Assembly (NCBI GenBank): GCA_964568395.1
Contig: CAZMPN010000008.1
Location: forward strand, 1 to 64,000
Direction: 5' to 3'
Source of the DNA: UBA6016 sp964568395
Lineage (GTDB): Bacteria; Campylobacterota; Campylobacteria; Campylobacterales; UBA6016
DNA length: 64,000 nt
Made by a program: the position numbers and the translations under genes. The notes under the pieces were generated by a model. It saw only the letters and a program-made list of their open reading frames with translations. It searched no databases and was not told the origin of the DNA. Positions 16,140-25,651 of the stretch are shown here, piece after piece. Within the stretch, counting starts at the first letter, position 1. Each line of letters opens with the position of its first letter.

Positions 16140-19100
16140 TTTTCCGCTTTTAAAAGCTTCAAATCCCTCTTCTTAAACGCGACTACCGATACCAGTATCA
16201 TAACGGCGACAGATATATATACAAAGCTAGGAACCGGAACCGGGTCGCCTTGCGCGTATGAATGCAGCCCGGATAGGTAGAAATTTACCCCGAAATATGT
16301 CATGACTATCGACGAGAACGAGAACATTGAGAGTACCGAGAGCGCATACGGAGTGTTTAGCTTCGGTATGTATCTAGAGTGTACGACTACGGTATAGATG
16401 AGGATGGATACGAACGCCCAAGTCTCTTTAGGATCCCAGCCCCAGTATCTGCCCCAGCTCTCGTTTGCCCATACGCCGCCAAGAAAGTTCCCGATGGTAA
16501 GCATAAATAGACCGACTATTAGCGTCATCTCGTTGATAACCGCAAGCTCTCTTATTTTTTTATCTATCGCGGGTTTCGTATCGTTTCTAAGGCCAAATAG
16601 TATTAGGCTCACAAAGCCGATAAGCGCTCCAAGGCCCAAGAAGCCGTAGCTTGCCGTAATCATTGATACGTGTATTGTTAGCCAGTAAGATTTTAGTACG
16701 GGCACTATGTTTGTTATTTGCGGATCCATCCAGCTTAGATGCGCGACAAATAGCACCACACCCGCCAGTACGGCCGTGAGCGCCAGCGTAAACGTGGATT
16801 TTTTGGTGAATAGTATCCCTGCAAGTACGGTCGCCCAAGCTATGTATGTCATCGACTCAAAGCCGTCGGACCAAGGGGCGTGTCCCGATATATACCATCT
16901 TGCGGCAAGGTTTAGCGTATGGAATACAAAACCGACGCTTAATATCCAGAGCGCCGCCTTTTTTATCGTTTGCAGCGCTTTTGATTCGTTTGACAAAGAT
17001 GCAAACTCGGCTACCAAAAGCAGGGCGCCTACAAGCAGGTATACGAAAATCAGATTTTTGAAGATATCCAGTTTGTTATATAGAAGCTCTATGTTTACTT
17101 TTGTTTGGCTAGGCATCACGGCCGCGCCGTATTTTTCCTGCATGGCTTTTATTTTCGCTATCTCCGCTATAGACGCCGCCGCCTTAGTCTGGTCTTTTGA
17201 CGCCTGCGAGGCGTTTGCGAAAAGAATGCTCAGGCTCTCTCTTATCGCGTTTGAGCTATTTGCGTCAAGCCCCATTACCGCGGACGCCGGGTCTAGCCAG
17301 GTGTTGTTTGGGTCGTTTGGTTTTGGGAATATTCTTAGCAGTTTACCGCTGTATACCATATAGCAGATGTTGAGCCTCTCGTCCAGCTTTAGTATCTCTT
17401 TGTCCAGCGTTCCTCGTTCCGAAGGCTTCTTCCTGTTGGCTTCGTCGACGTACATGCCGAGTTTGTATCCGCCTTGGGCTCCAGTAGTATCAAAAAAGTC
17501 TGCGAAAGCCGCTTTTTTATCTTCCGGCGATAGGCCTAGAAGTTTTTTGACCTCGGGGTGCGATACTTTAATCATTCTGATTTGCTGCCAGCTTTTAGGC
17601 TCCAGCAGCATCGCAAAAAGCGTCTCGTTTGCGCTAAGTCCGTCGAATGTGCTGCCGCCGGACACCTTATCCATTATCTCTATAGCCAGCGTATTTACCG
17701 GTTTTATTCTGCCTTGCGCGTCTTGCACCATTAGGCCGGCGAACTCGTCCGCCACTTGTTTGTTGACAGATTTTGCGTTTTCAAGTATGTTTGCGGCTTG
17801 CTGCTGCACATTGTTGTCCGCCGCTTTCATATCCGGTGCGAATGCGAAAAGTAGGGCGGCCAGTATCGCCGCCGCGCCTTTTTGCACCTCTAGCAGTCTG
17901 TTTAGTTTTCTAAAGCGTGAGTTTTTGTCTATCAACAGCCATCCCATACCTATTGCCATCAGTATGTAGCCGATATATGTAGGGATTTTGCCAGGGTCTT
18001 TGGATACCGAGAGTATCGTGCCTTTTTCGTCAGGGTCGTATGAAGATTGGAAAAATCTAAAGCCGTTTGCGTCAAGCGTATGGTTCATATATATCCTGTA
18101 GTCGAAGTTTTGTCCGTTTTGCGCCACCGTTACGTTGCTCTCGTATGATGAGGGGCTCATGGAGCCGGGGTATCTGCTCAATATAAAGTCGTTGAGCCTA
18201 ATCGACACAGGAAGTGTCATGAGCTTTGAGCCGTACGATACCGTGATATTCGCATCACCTACGTTTACGCTGGCGTCTTCGCCCAAAGCCTGCGCCTGCC
18301 CCATAACCGTAAGCGTTTTTGTGTCGGATTTGTCTGTTATGTCGAATATCAACGCCGTATCCAGGCTTTGGCCTTTCATCTTATTTGGCGACGGCATTAG
18401 CTTGACCGCACCAGAAGCCGTTACAAATCTTGGAACGAAGCTGATGCCTTCTATGTTGAATAGCCTGCCTTTTTCAAGTTCGTACAGATCGCCTTTTGCG
18501 TACTTGCCGGTTTGTCTGTCGGCCATCGTCATGAATTCGACATCCCTGTTCGACGTGAAGAATATTTTTGAATCTTTGGCAAAAAACTTGACGGCCGGTT
18601 CCGCGGAGGTAATAAGAGCCGCATCGCTTCCTATCGAAAAGCTTATGCCGTTGGAAGTCGCCGGCGAGCCGGCTTCCAGCAGTTTTTGGGACGGGGCTTC
18701 GCCGTCGGCGGCTATAACGAGAGAGATCATAGGCTTGCCGCCTTTTACCTCTTCTATCTGTTTGACGGCGTTCGGTATTATCTCTTTTAGAGTCAGCGTA
18801 TAGGTTTTTCCACTGTTTGTTATTTGCGTGGAAAAATCAGGTTTTGAGTTTTTGGCGAACAGCACTTTTGTCTCGCTATCGGTTTTTGAGGCTTTTGTCG
18901 CGGCGGATACGTGCAGATACGTATCGGTAGACAGCATTTGGTTTGTGCTTTCGCCCTCTCTTATGTGCATTACGCCCTCATATCCGAAATATCTCGTAAC
19001 TCCGGCGCCAAGCAGGATGACTATGAAAGAGAAGTGCATCAAAAAGCTGCCGATCTTCTCTTTGGTGTAAAGTTTTTGCTTGATTATGTTGACGGTAAGG

Positions 19101-19279
19101 CTGATTGCCAGCAGCACCATGACGGCTTCAAACCATTTGGCGTTGTATACTAGGGCTCTGGCCGTCTCCGTACCGTAGTCGTTTTCTATAAACGTAGCCA
19201 CGCCGGCCGCCGCCGCAAAAATAAGCAGCAGCACGCTGGTAAGACCCATTGATGAGAGAAAATTTAACACTCGTTGCAT
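16136..19279 (-). CDS. ccsBA: Cytochrome c biogenesis protein CcsBA (fused ResB-ResC)
   Basis: System II cytochrome c synthase, which exports heme and attaches it to CXXCH motifs of apocytochromes outside the membrane. The 1047 residues hold an N-terminal ResB/CcsB half with membrane segments near residues 10-95 and a large periplasmic domain, a central segment, and a C-terminal CcsA half. The WWD heme-handling motif is in WANESWGRYWGWDPKETWAF. The fused form is characteristic of Campylobacter and Helicobacter relatives. It supports the periplasmic c-type heme sensor encoded at 30682 and any other cytochromes c. The stop overlaps the convergent gene by four bases. Confidence 0.95.
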   Translation of the reverse strand: MQRVLNFLSSMGLTSVLLLIFAAAAGVATFIENDYGTETARALVYNAKWFEAVMVLLAISLTVNIIKQKLYTKEKIGSFLMHFSFIVILLGAGVTRYFGYEGVMHIREGESTNQMLSTDTYLHVSAATKASKTDSETKVLFAKNSKPDFSTQITNSGKTYTLTLKEIIPNAVKQIEEVKGGKPMISLVIAADGEAPSQKLLEAGSPATSNGISFSIGSDAALITSAEPAVKFFAKDSKIFFTSNRDVEFMTMADRQTGKYAKGDLYELEKGRLFNIEGISFVPRFVTASGAVKLMPSPNKMKGQSLDTALIFDITDKSDTKTLTVMGQAQALGEDASVNVGDANITVSYGSKLMTLPVSIRLNDFILSRYPGSMSPSSYESNVTVAQNGQNFDYRIYMNHTLDANGFRFFQSSYDPDEKGTILSVSKDPGKIPTYIGYILMAIGMGWLLIDKNSRFRKLNRLLEVQKGAAAILAALLFAFAPDMKAADNNVQQQAANILENAKSVNKQVADEFAGLMVQDAQGRIKPVNTLAIEIMDKVSGGSTFDGLSANETLFAMLLEPKSWQQIRMIKVSHPEVKKLLGLSPEDKKAAFADFFDTTGAQGGYKLGMYVDEANRKKPSERGTLDKEILKLDERLNICYMVYSGKLLRIFPKPNDPNNTWLDPASAVMGLDANSSNAIRESLSILFANASQASKDQTKAAASIAEIAKIKAMQEKYGAAVMPSQTKVNIELLYNKLDIFKNLIFVYLLVGALLLVAEFASLSNESKALQTIKKAALWILSVGFVFHTLNLAARWYISGHAPWSDGFESMTYIAWATVLAGILFTKKSTFTLALTAVLAGVVLFVAHLSWMDPQITNIVPVLKSYWLTIHVSMITASYGFLGLGALIGFVSLILFGLRNDTKPAIDKKIRELAVINEMTLIVGLFMLTIGNFLGGVWANESWGRYWGWDPKETWAFVSILIYTVVVHSRYIPKLNTPYALSVLSMFSFSSIVMTYFGVNFYLSGLHSYAQGDPVPVPSFVYISVAVMILVSVVAFKKRDLKLLKAEN

Positions 19280-19333
19280 CTGTGTTCCTATGTTGTTGTA
19301 GTTTCTAAATTGTACTAAAAAACTCTTGTTTAG

Positions 19334-22024
19334 TTATTTAAGCTCACCCCAGCTTTTTCCGTAATTGATAGAGCTTTTGATGGGCACGTTTAGCTTGACG
19401 ACGTTTTCCATAATCTCCGCAAACCTCGCTCCAAGCTCTTTTGCTTCGCTCTCTTTCGCTTCGAATATCAGCTCATCGTGGATTTGGAGTATCATTTTGG
19501 CGTTTAGCCCCTCTTTTTCTATCGCTTCTTTTATCCGTATCATTGCCGCTTTGATGATATCCGCCGCGCTTCCTTGGAATACGGTATTGACGGCCTCCCT
19601 TAGATACATCGCTTCGTCTCTAGGCCCGGCGTTTTTAAAATCGAAAAACCGCTTCCTGCCCATCATCGTCTCTACAAAACCGTGTTCTTTCGCATACTCT
19701 TTGATCGATTCCAAAAAAGCCTTTACGGTAGGGAACGAAGCGAAATAGCTATCTATCAGCTCCTTGGCCTCCTTGGCGCTAATGGATAGGCTATCGGCCA
19801 GCTTTTGGCTTCCCATTCCGTATAAAAGCCCGAAGTTTATCGTCTTAGCCTTGTTTCTATTCTCTTTTGCCGCCGCTTCGCCAAATATCTTCTGCGCCGT
19901 CTCCAGATGTATGTCGCGTCCTTCCAAGAAAGCCCCGACTAGCGTTTCGTCTTGGCTGAAGTGCGCGAGAAGCCTCAGTTCGATCTGCGAATAGTCTATA
20001 CCTATCAGCATGTTGCCTTGCGTCGGCACGAATGCGTATCTGATCTGCCTCCCGGACTCCGTTTTCGTCGGAATATTCTGCAGGTTCGGATTTTTGGACG
20101 ATAGTCTGCCGGTAGCCGTTCCGGTTTGCAAAAAGCTCGTATATATCTTGTGCGCTTCGTTTTTTGCGGATAGCTCCAGCATAGGTTCTATATATGTGCT
20201 TTTTAGTTTGAAGACCTCGCGGTAGAGCAGTATCTTCTCTATTACCGGATGCTCGTCCGTCATCTTAAGGAGTGTGCGCTCGTCCGTACTGAGGCCGGTT
20301 TTCGTCTTTTTTTGCGGCTTCAACCCGAGCCTCTCGTATAGAATATCGGAGAGCTGTTTTGTGGAGTTGATGTTGAACTCGAAGCCGGTTAGCTTGAATA
20401 TTTCGTTTTTGACCGCCTCTATCTCGGCCTCGTTTTTTGCCTGCAACTCTTTTAGCTTAGCCCTGTCTACGGTAATTCCCTCTTTTTCCATATCGAGCAG
20501 AACCCGCATAAAAGGCATCTCTATCTCCTCGAAATCCTTGTATATGGCCTTTTCGTTGTTTGCCAGTTTTTTATGAAGCGCATTGTAAAGCCTTAGCGTG
20601 AATACGGCGTCCTCGGCGGCGTACAGAGCCGCGTCCTCTACCGGAACTTTCGAGAAGTCGTCCCCGCTTTTTACCGTCTCTTTGTATTTGATCATCTTGT
20701 GCGAAAAGAGTTTATCGGCCATCGCATCGAGACCTACGGCGCTCTCCGGGTTGTCGAGCCATGCTAGCAGCATCGTGTCGGCGTGCGCCGTCAGTCCGTC
20801 AAAACCCAAAAACTTCTCGACTACCGCTATATCGAACTTTAGGTTGTGCCCGACTATCCTTTTTTCGAACATTTTCTTTATAGCTTCTTTTGCCGCGGTT
20901 TTTGATATCTGCTCCGGCACGCCTAGGTACGAGTGCGCAACCGGCGCATAAAAACCTTCCGACTCGTTCCATGAAAACGAAAAGCCGACGAGATTCGCCT
21001 CTTTTGTATCCAGCGAATCGGTCTCCGTATCGAAGGCCAAGATGGCGTCGTTTGGGATTTTGCCTATTATTTGCGCCAGCTCGGCGTCGCTCTTGATTAG
21101 AACCGCATTAAAGGCGTTGTCGCCTTGCTCTTCCTTGGCGTGTCCGTGCCGTGTAGGTTTTGCTGTTTCGAGCAGGCTCTCTTTTTGGAGTAGATGTCTG
21201 ATGTCTAGGGAGAGCATTTCCTCTTTTATCTTCGTGAAGTCTATTTGTTCCGGCAGTACGCACTCCGCATAGTCTAAGGAACTCAAGATGTCGTTTTGCA
21301 GGGTTACGAGCTTTTTGCTCATGAAGGCGTTTTCTTTGCCAGCCTCCAGCAGCTCCCTCGTTCTTCCTTTGATGTTTTCGATATTCTCGTATAGGTTCTC
21401 TATCGTTTTATACTCGTTTATCAGCTTCTCCGCCGTTTTCGGCCCTATCCCTTTGACGCCCGGGACATTGTCGACGCTATCCCCGATGAGGGCTTGGAAG
21501 TCTATGAACAAAGAGGGGTGTACGCCAAATTTTGCGACGCATCCATCCTCGTCCACTATGTTTTTCTTGGACGGATCCCAAACTACGGTCTGCCCGTCTC
21601 TTATTAGCTGGTAGAGGTCTTTGTCGTGGCTGACTATTCTGGTCTTGAGGCCGTCCCTTTCGGCTACGCGGCAGATGGAGGCTATGATGTCGTCGGCCTC
21701 AAAGCTGTCTACGGACATCGTCTTAAGCCCTAGTTTGCCCAGCCACTCTATCGCTATCGGGAGCTGCGCCTTGAAATCTTCGGGGGCGTCCGGGCGATTG
21801 CCTTTGTAGTCCGCGTAAATATCCTCCCTAAACCCTTTTGTTTTGCTCTCTAGGCAAAAAACCATATAGTCCGCTTCGTGCTCTTTGGATATTTTTGACA
21901 AAAAATTTAAAAATCCTGTAAGCAGTCCCGTTGGAAAACCGCTTTTGCTTTTCAGCGGAGGCATTGCGAAGTAGCTTCTAAAAAAGAAGCCGAACGTATC
22001 TATTACGGCTATTGTTTTTTGCAT
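19334..22024 (-). CDS. polA: DNA polymerase I
   Basis: An 896-residue Pol I for gap filling and Okazaki fragment processing. The N-terminal 5' nuclease domain has VSHDKDLYQL, GDSVDNVPGVKGIGPKTA; the middle 3'-5' exonuclease keeps its metal-binding pair in AFDTETDSL, so proofreading is probably retained; the polymerase domain has motif A DYSQIELRLLAH, motif B RNKAKTINFGLLYG and motif C QIHDELIFE. The ATG at 22024 is 36 bases from a TATAAT. Its upstream region is interrupted by the inverted-repeat element at 22075-22346. Confidence 0.97.
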   Translation of the reverse strand: MQKTIAVIDTFGFFFRSYFAMPPLKSKSGFPTGLLTGFLNFLSKISKEHEADYMVFCLESKTKGFREDIYADYKGNRPDAPEDFKAQLPIAIEWLGKLGLKTMSVDSFEADDIIASICRVAERDGLKTRIVSHDKDLYQLIRDGQTVVWDPSKKNIVDEDGCVAKFGVHPSLFIDFQALIGDSVDNVPGVKGIGPKTAEKLINEYKTIENLYENIENIKGRTRELLEAGKENAFMSKKLVTLQNDILSSLDYAECVLPEQIDFTKIKEEMLSLDIRHLLQKESLLETAKPTRHGHAKEEQGDNAFNAVLIKSDAELAQIIGKIPNDAILAFDTETDSLDTKEANLVGFSFSWNESEGFYAPVAHSYLGVPEQISKTAAKEAIKKMFEKRIVGHNLKFDIAVVEKFLGFDGLTAHADTMLLAWLDNPESAVGLDAMADKLFSHKMIKYKETVKSGDDFSKVPVEDAALYAAEDAVFTLRLYNALHKKLANNEKAIYKDFEEIEMPFMRVLLDMEKEGITVDRAKLKELQAKNEAEIEAVKNEIFKLTGFEFNINSTKQLSDILYERLGLKPQKKTKTGLSTDERTLLKMTDEHPVIEKILLYREVFKLKSTYIEPMLELSAKNEAHKIYTSFLQTGTATGRLSSKNPNLQNIPTKTESGRQIRYAFVPTQGNMLIGIDYSQIELRLLAHFSQDETLVGAFLEGRDIHLETAQKIFGEAAAKENRNKAKTINFGLLYGMGSQKLADSLSISAKEAKELIDSYFASFPTVKAFLESIKEYAKEHGFVETMMGRKRFFDFKNAGPRDEAMYLREAVNTVFQGSAADIIKAAMIRIKEAIEKEGLNAKMILQIHDELIFEAKESEAKELGARFAEIMENVVKLNVPIKSSINYGKSWGELK

Positions 22025-22059
22025 CTATGTCCAGTCGTTTATAATTTTTGATTAGTCGT

Positions 22060-22087
22060 ATTATAATATAGTTAGAGCTCATTTCAA
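22060..22087 (-). promoter_or_regulatory. Candidate polA promoter using a -35 box in the element's end
   Basis: On the minus strand TTGAAA (22087-22082) and TATAAT (22065-22060) are 16 bases apart, and the -10 box is 36 bases before the polA ATG. The -35 hexamer is part of the 17-bp terminal inverted repeat of the neighbouring element, so insertion may have created or rebuilt the promoter. Confidence 0.5.
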
Positions 22088-22346
22088 AACTTATTGCGAG
22101 CTGCGCTTATTGGCAAAAGAGGCAAGTACTAGGAATATTCGAAATTCATAGTCTATTCTATTAATGAGAAGTATGACGAAGTAATTGCCGATTTTTTGCC
22201 ATAAGCCCTATGGGAAAACAGCTCTTTATAGCGTTTGCCTTGTCAAAAAAGCTAAACTTAAGAGTTGCTAAGTTGGCGCATTTTTTCCTCGCAACCATAC
22301 TATAAATAGCTGTTTTCGCAGCTGTAATTAGTTTTGAAATGAGCTC
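22075..22346. mobile_element. Candidate MITE-like element with terminal inverted repeats
   Basis: A 272-bp non-coding segment between polA and the next gene is bounded by perfect 17-bp inverted repeats (22075-22091 and 22330-22346, each beginning GAGCTCATTTCAAAAC from its outer end). The similarity continues inward to about 31 bp with a few mismatches and one gap (both arms reach AGCTGCG). It holds no transposase. A 62-codon minus-strand frame starts at the right end (22349) and runs inward, possibly a remnant. No target duplication was seen in the flanks. This looks like a miniature inverted-repeat transposable element or a deleted insertion sequence. Confidence 0.6.
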
Positions 22347-22360
22347 CATTTTAAGGCGGT

Positions 22361-24112
22361 TTGGTGAACAGTAGCTATAAGATTTTAGGCCAGTCTAGGT
22401 TTATAGATATTCAAATATTTGAAGGCAAAACGATAGTCGCGGCGCTTCAAGACGGCGCCATAAAGGTAGCCAAAGAAGGGCTGCAAAAAGACTACCGTAT
22501 GCAAAACCTATCCGGGCAAAAGCACGGCGGATTTAGGAGTTTTGAAAAAGACGGTCTTACGTTTTTTGCTTTTCTGACGGAAGAAGCGAAAAAGCTCGTA
22601 GTATATGACTTCTCATCAAAATCGCAAATTCTGGGATACGGCTCAGAGTCGCAAATCCTGTTTTTGGAAGTCGACTATAGCGGCGAGTTTATCTTGTTCT
22701 ATACGGCGGATTTCAAGCTAAATCTCTTCGAGGTAAGCTCCGGCAGGGTTCTTAGCTCCGTATTCGTCGAAAAAGAGTTCGTGCCGTCCAAAATATGTTT
22801 CAACTCCGACCTTAGCAGGGTGGCTCTCGTGTCGGACAGCGGACAGGGCTACGTCTGCTCCCCGTCGCTTCTGAAGCTGCAAGGCTCGTTTGTGGCTTCC
22901 GGTTATGACGCTTGTTTTGCCGGATTTCTGGACGAGAAGACTTTTGTCGGCGTATCCAAAGAGGGGCAGATAATAGCCGTCGATACGGATGTCATGAAGA
23001 CTACGAAATACAATATGCGTTTTTCCTCTTTTTGCAAAAAAGGCTTTTTCGTAAACGACAACCTGCTGTTTTTGTCGGTGTATAGAGACGGCGGCTTCGG
23101 CGTTTTCAATATGGAAGAGGAGAGGACCGTCAGAAGCGGCAAGCTTGATATCCAAAATGAGGTTTTGAGCGCGAAGTTTGACGAAAAAAGCCTGGTTCTC
23201 GTAGTGGAGGATATTAAAAATATACTGTACGTATATGATATCTCGGCTCTATTCGCCGATTTTAAGAGACTTTTTTCGCAAAAAGACTTTTTCGCATGCT
23301 ATAGGCTGATCGACGACAACGAGCTTTTGATCCTGACGGATGCCGCGCGTATGCTGGAAGACGTATTTTCGGCCTTCGCCATGAGCGCGCTAAAAATGGC
23401 GGAAAGCGAAAACTATGACGGGGCGATAAGGCAGCTGGCTCCGTTTTCGAAAGTTTCCCAAAAGAGAAACGAGCTAAAAGAGATCGTAGAGTCTATCGAG
23501 ACAATGCGTTCTTTTATAGGTTTCATAAGGAGTAGAAAATTCGCGAACGCATACAATCTGGCGGAGAGATATAGATACCTCAAGCTCTCTGCGCACTATA
23601 AAAGCATGGAGGATGAGTGGAAGGCTCTGGTGGAGAAGGCGAAAATGCTTCTCATGGCCGGCAAGATAGAAGACGCGAAAGAGTGTTTTTCCGTATTTAG
23701 AGGCGTCGGCTCTAAGACGGAGACGATAAAGCAGATGCTCTCCGAACGCGAGACGATCAACCTGTTTTTGAAAAAACTATCGAATAAAGACTTCAAAACG
23801 TCGTTTGATCTGGCTGAACGCCACCCGTTTTTGAAAGAGATAAAAGAGTACAAAATATTAAAAGAGCTCGGCGAAAAAGGAATGCAAAGGGCGGGGTCTC
23901 TTTTAAGAGAGGGTGAGCTGCAAAAAGCCGCGGACGCCATCTCGGCGCTCAAGTCCATACCGATATACCGCCAAGAGGCTGAAGCCTTGGAGAGGAAAAT
24001 AGCGATATACAAAAAGTACTTCTCGTACAAGCAAGCCGGCGACGAGATGAAGATGAGGATAATGGCGAAAAAATATCCTTTCCTAGAAGAACCGCTTTAT
24101 TGCGAACTCTGA
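22361..24112 (+). CDS. Beta-propeller-like protein with three 84-residue helical repeats
   Basis: An unrecognised 583-residue protein without signal peptide or membrane segments. Residues 1-310 are rich in short beta strands with WD40-like spacing (SGEFILFYTAD, LSRVALVSDSG, KNILYVYDISAL). From about residue 343 on, three exactly 84-residue repeats follow (343-426, 427-510, 511-583), each ending in a LAERYRYLK, LAERHPFLKE or MAKKYPFLEE block; these are predicted helical. A propeller followed by a helical solenoid suggests a scaffold. Start is TTG at 22361 or GTG at 22364; AAGG at 22353 favours GTG. It stands just downstream of the inverted-repeat element. Confidence 0.75.
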   Translation: MVNSSYKILGQSRFIDIQIFEGKTIVAALQDGAIKVAKEGLQKDYRMQNLSGQKHGGFRSFEKDGLTFFAFLTEEAKKLVVYDFSSKSQILGYGSESQILFLEVDYSGEFILFYTADFKLNLFEVSSGRVLSSVFVEKEFVPSKICFNSDLSRVALVSDSGQGYVCSPSLLKLQGSFVASGYDACFAGFLDEKTFVGVSKEGQIIAVDTDVMKTTKYNMRFSSFCKKGFFVNDNLLFLSVYRDGGFGVFNMEEERTVRSGKLDIQNEVLSAKFDEKSLVLVVEDIKNILYVYDISALFADFKRLFSQKDFFACYRLIDDNELLILTDAARMLEDVFSAFAMSALKMAESENYDGAIRQLAPFSKVSQKRNELKEIVESIETMRSFIGFIRSRKFANAYNLAERYRYLKLSAHYKSMEDEWKALVEKAKMLLMAGKIEDAKECFSVFRGVGSKTETIKQMLSERETINLFLKKLSNKDFKTSFDLAERHPFLKEIKEYKILKELGEKGMQRAGSLLREGELQKAADAISALKSIPIYRQEAEALERKIAIYKKYFSYKQAGDEMKMRIMAKKYPFLEEPLYCEL

Positions 24113-24143
24113 CATATGTAACAATCCTGTAACACCCCATAGC

Positions 24144-24149
24144 TACAAT
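24144..24149 (+). promoter_or_regulatory. -10 element for the porin gene
   Basis: TACAAT lies 40 bases ahead of the porin ATG in the 76-bp gap after the preceding gene. No -35 box is obvious. An AAAAGGG ribosome binding site (24177-24183) is well placed. Confidence 0.4.
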
Positions 24150-24188
24150 CAGCCCGCAAAAAAATTCTAAATCTACAAAAGGGCTAAA

Positions 24189-25535
24189 ATGAAACTTAGA
24201 GCTTCTCTTGTCGCTCTCGCGGCGCTTGCATCTGTGGCTTCTGCTAGCGGTATTACGCTATATGAGGACATCAAGACAAAACAAATCTTCACGGAACCGG
24301 GCGAAAACAGACAAAAAATCGGTAACTTCATACAAGAAAACAATGTCGCCGAGCTAATGAGCAAAGAGGTAAAAGGTATCCCTGTAACTTCAAAAGCCAA
24401 GTCTATAGAGTTTAGCGGTACTCACTACTTTGGTTTTACTAGCAACCAATACGGCGCAAACAATGCAAACGGCGGTTCATCTTCTGCAGGTTTTGAGTCT
24501 AGAAGAAACTATGTACAGCTAAAAGCCTTCTTTAATGATAAAGATTACTTCAGGGTAACTCTTGACGCCACAAAAGAACTTGAAAGTTCGACGACTTACT
24601 CAAATGCATATGTAAAATACGCATACCTTTGGCTTGACAAGGTACTCCCATATACAGGCGCCGAAATCGGTATAGCGCATAGACCGTGGATAGATTACGA
24701 AGAGCACAACTCTTGGTACTATAGATCAATTAACAAGGTTCTAGTAGAGGATAAATTCTCTTGCGTAACCGGCACAACTACTTGCGTTGGACCAGATCTT
24801 GTAAACTCTGCCGACCTTGGCGTAAACTTTAAGACAAAAACAGACTATTTCACGTCTGAACTGGGTATATTCAACGGCGAAGGCTACCATTCTGATAAAT
24901 CAGAAAACAACCAAAAAAATTCAAACGAAGGCCAATTGTCTTATGAGTGGAGGCTAACGGCGCACCTTCTTGGCGACGGCAAAAAAGTCGGCAAATATGA
25001 CAGAACGAAAGATATGTATGCAAACGTCTCTTTTGCGGGTCTTCACAGCGCAAACCATAAAGATAACGGAGCTACCGTTGGCGACGCCGGAGAGTATGAT
25101 AGAGATATGTATATATTGCACGGTGTTTTCAACCACCCTTACTTCCTAGTCGGCGCACAATATGTGACGGCTAAAGATGCGGGGCATAACGATGCGGCAA
25201 AAGCTGCCGTTTCAAACTTTGACAAAGAGTACAAAGCTTGGTCTGTGAATGCAGAGGTAAGACCTGTTAAAGACTGGACTATCCTTGCCAGATATGATGA
25301 CTTGAAAGTAAAATATCCTGACCAAGTAGCTTCTCCGACCGGTAAAAATGAACTTGACTCAGGTGACGCTACTCAGTGGATAGCCGGTGTTGCCTATAAA
25401 TATAGTAAAAATGTTAGCTTTATAGCAAACTACAAAAACGTTGACGCTAAAGAGAAAACGTCTGCAACTAGCACGCTTGCAGGCGATAGGCTAGACAAAA
25501 AAACATTTATGGTTACTACAGAAGTTAAATGGTAA
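24189..25535 (+). CDS. Major outer membrane porin, Campylobacter type
   Basis: A 448-residue outer membrane beta-barrel with a signal peptide (cleavage after VASA, about residue 19). Past a short N-terminal helical region it consists of alternating strands typical of the epsilonproteobacterial MOMP/Opr porin family, ends in an aromatic residue (TTEVKW), and has a cysteine pair nine residues apart that may form a disulfide in an outer loop. It allows diffusion of small hydrophilic solutes. Codon use is even and it is followed by a strong terminator, as expected for a highly expressed monocistronic gene. Confidence 0.88.
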   Translation: MKLRASLVALAALASVASASGITLYEDIKTKQIFTEPGENRQKIGNFIQENNVAELMSKEVKGIPVTSKAKSIEFSGTHYFGFTSNQYGANNANGGSSSAGFESRRNYVQLKAFFNDKDYFRVTLDATKELESSTTYSNAYVKYAYLWLDKVLPYTGAEIGIAHRPWIDYEEHNSWYYRSINKVLVEDKFSCVTGTTTCVGPDLVNSADLGVNFKTKTDYFTSELGIFNGEGYHSDKSENNQKNSNEGQLSYEWRLTAHLLGDGKKVGKYDRTKDMYANVSFAGLHSANHKDNGATVGDAGEYDRDMYILHGVFNHPYFLVGAQYVTAKDAGHNDAAKAAVSNFDKEYKAWSVNAEVRPVKDWTILARYDDLKVKYPDQVASPTGKNELDSGDATQWIAGVAYKYSKNVSFIANYKNVDAKEKTSATSTLAGDRLDKKTFMVTTEVKW

Positions 25536-25583
25536 TCGTCTAACACGCATTTTTCGTAAACTTACTCCCACCTCCTTATACTG

Positions 25584-25607
25584 GGCCGGTTTTTACCGGC
25601 CTTTTTT
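25584..25607 (+). terminator. Rho-independent terminator of the porin gene
   Basis: A 7-bp GC-rich stem (25584-25590 with 25595-25601) with a TTTT loop is followed directly by a six-base T-run, 48 bases after the porin stop. Confidence 0.9.
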
Positions 25608-25651
25608 GTTTTTTACGCTATTTTTCTTCATCTGTTTTTTAGGAAAAGCTT

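Noticed and set aside
18135..18803. 222-codon frame antisense to ccsBA
   Set aside because: A shadow of a well-supported 1047-residue gene; Ser/Phe/Leu-rich composition with no motif.
22161..22349. 62-codon frame inside the inverted-repeat element, as a real gene
   Set aside because: No ribosome binding site and no family; it includes the terminal repeat and is better seen as remnant or chance frame. Kept only as a note on the element.
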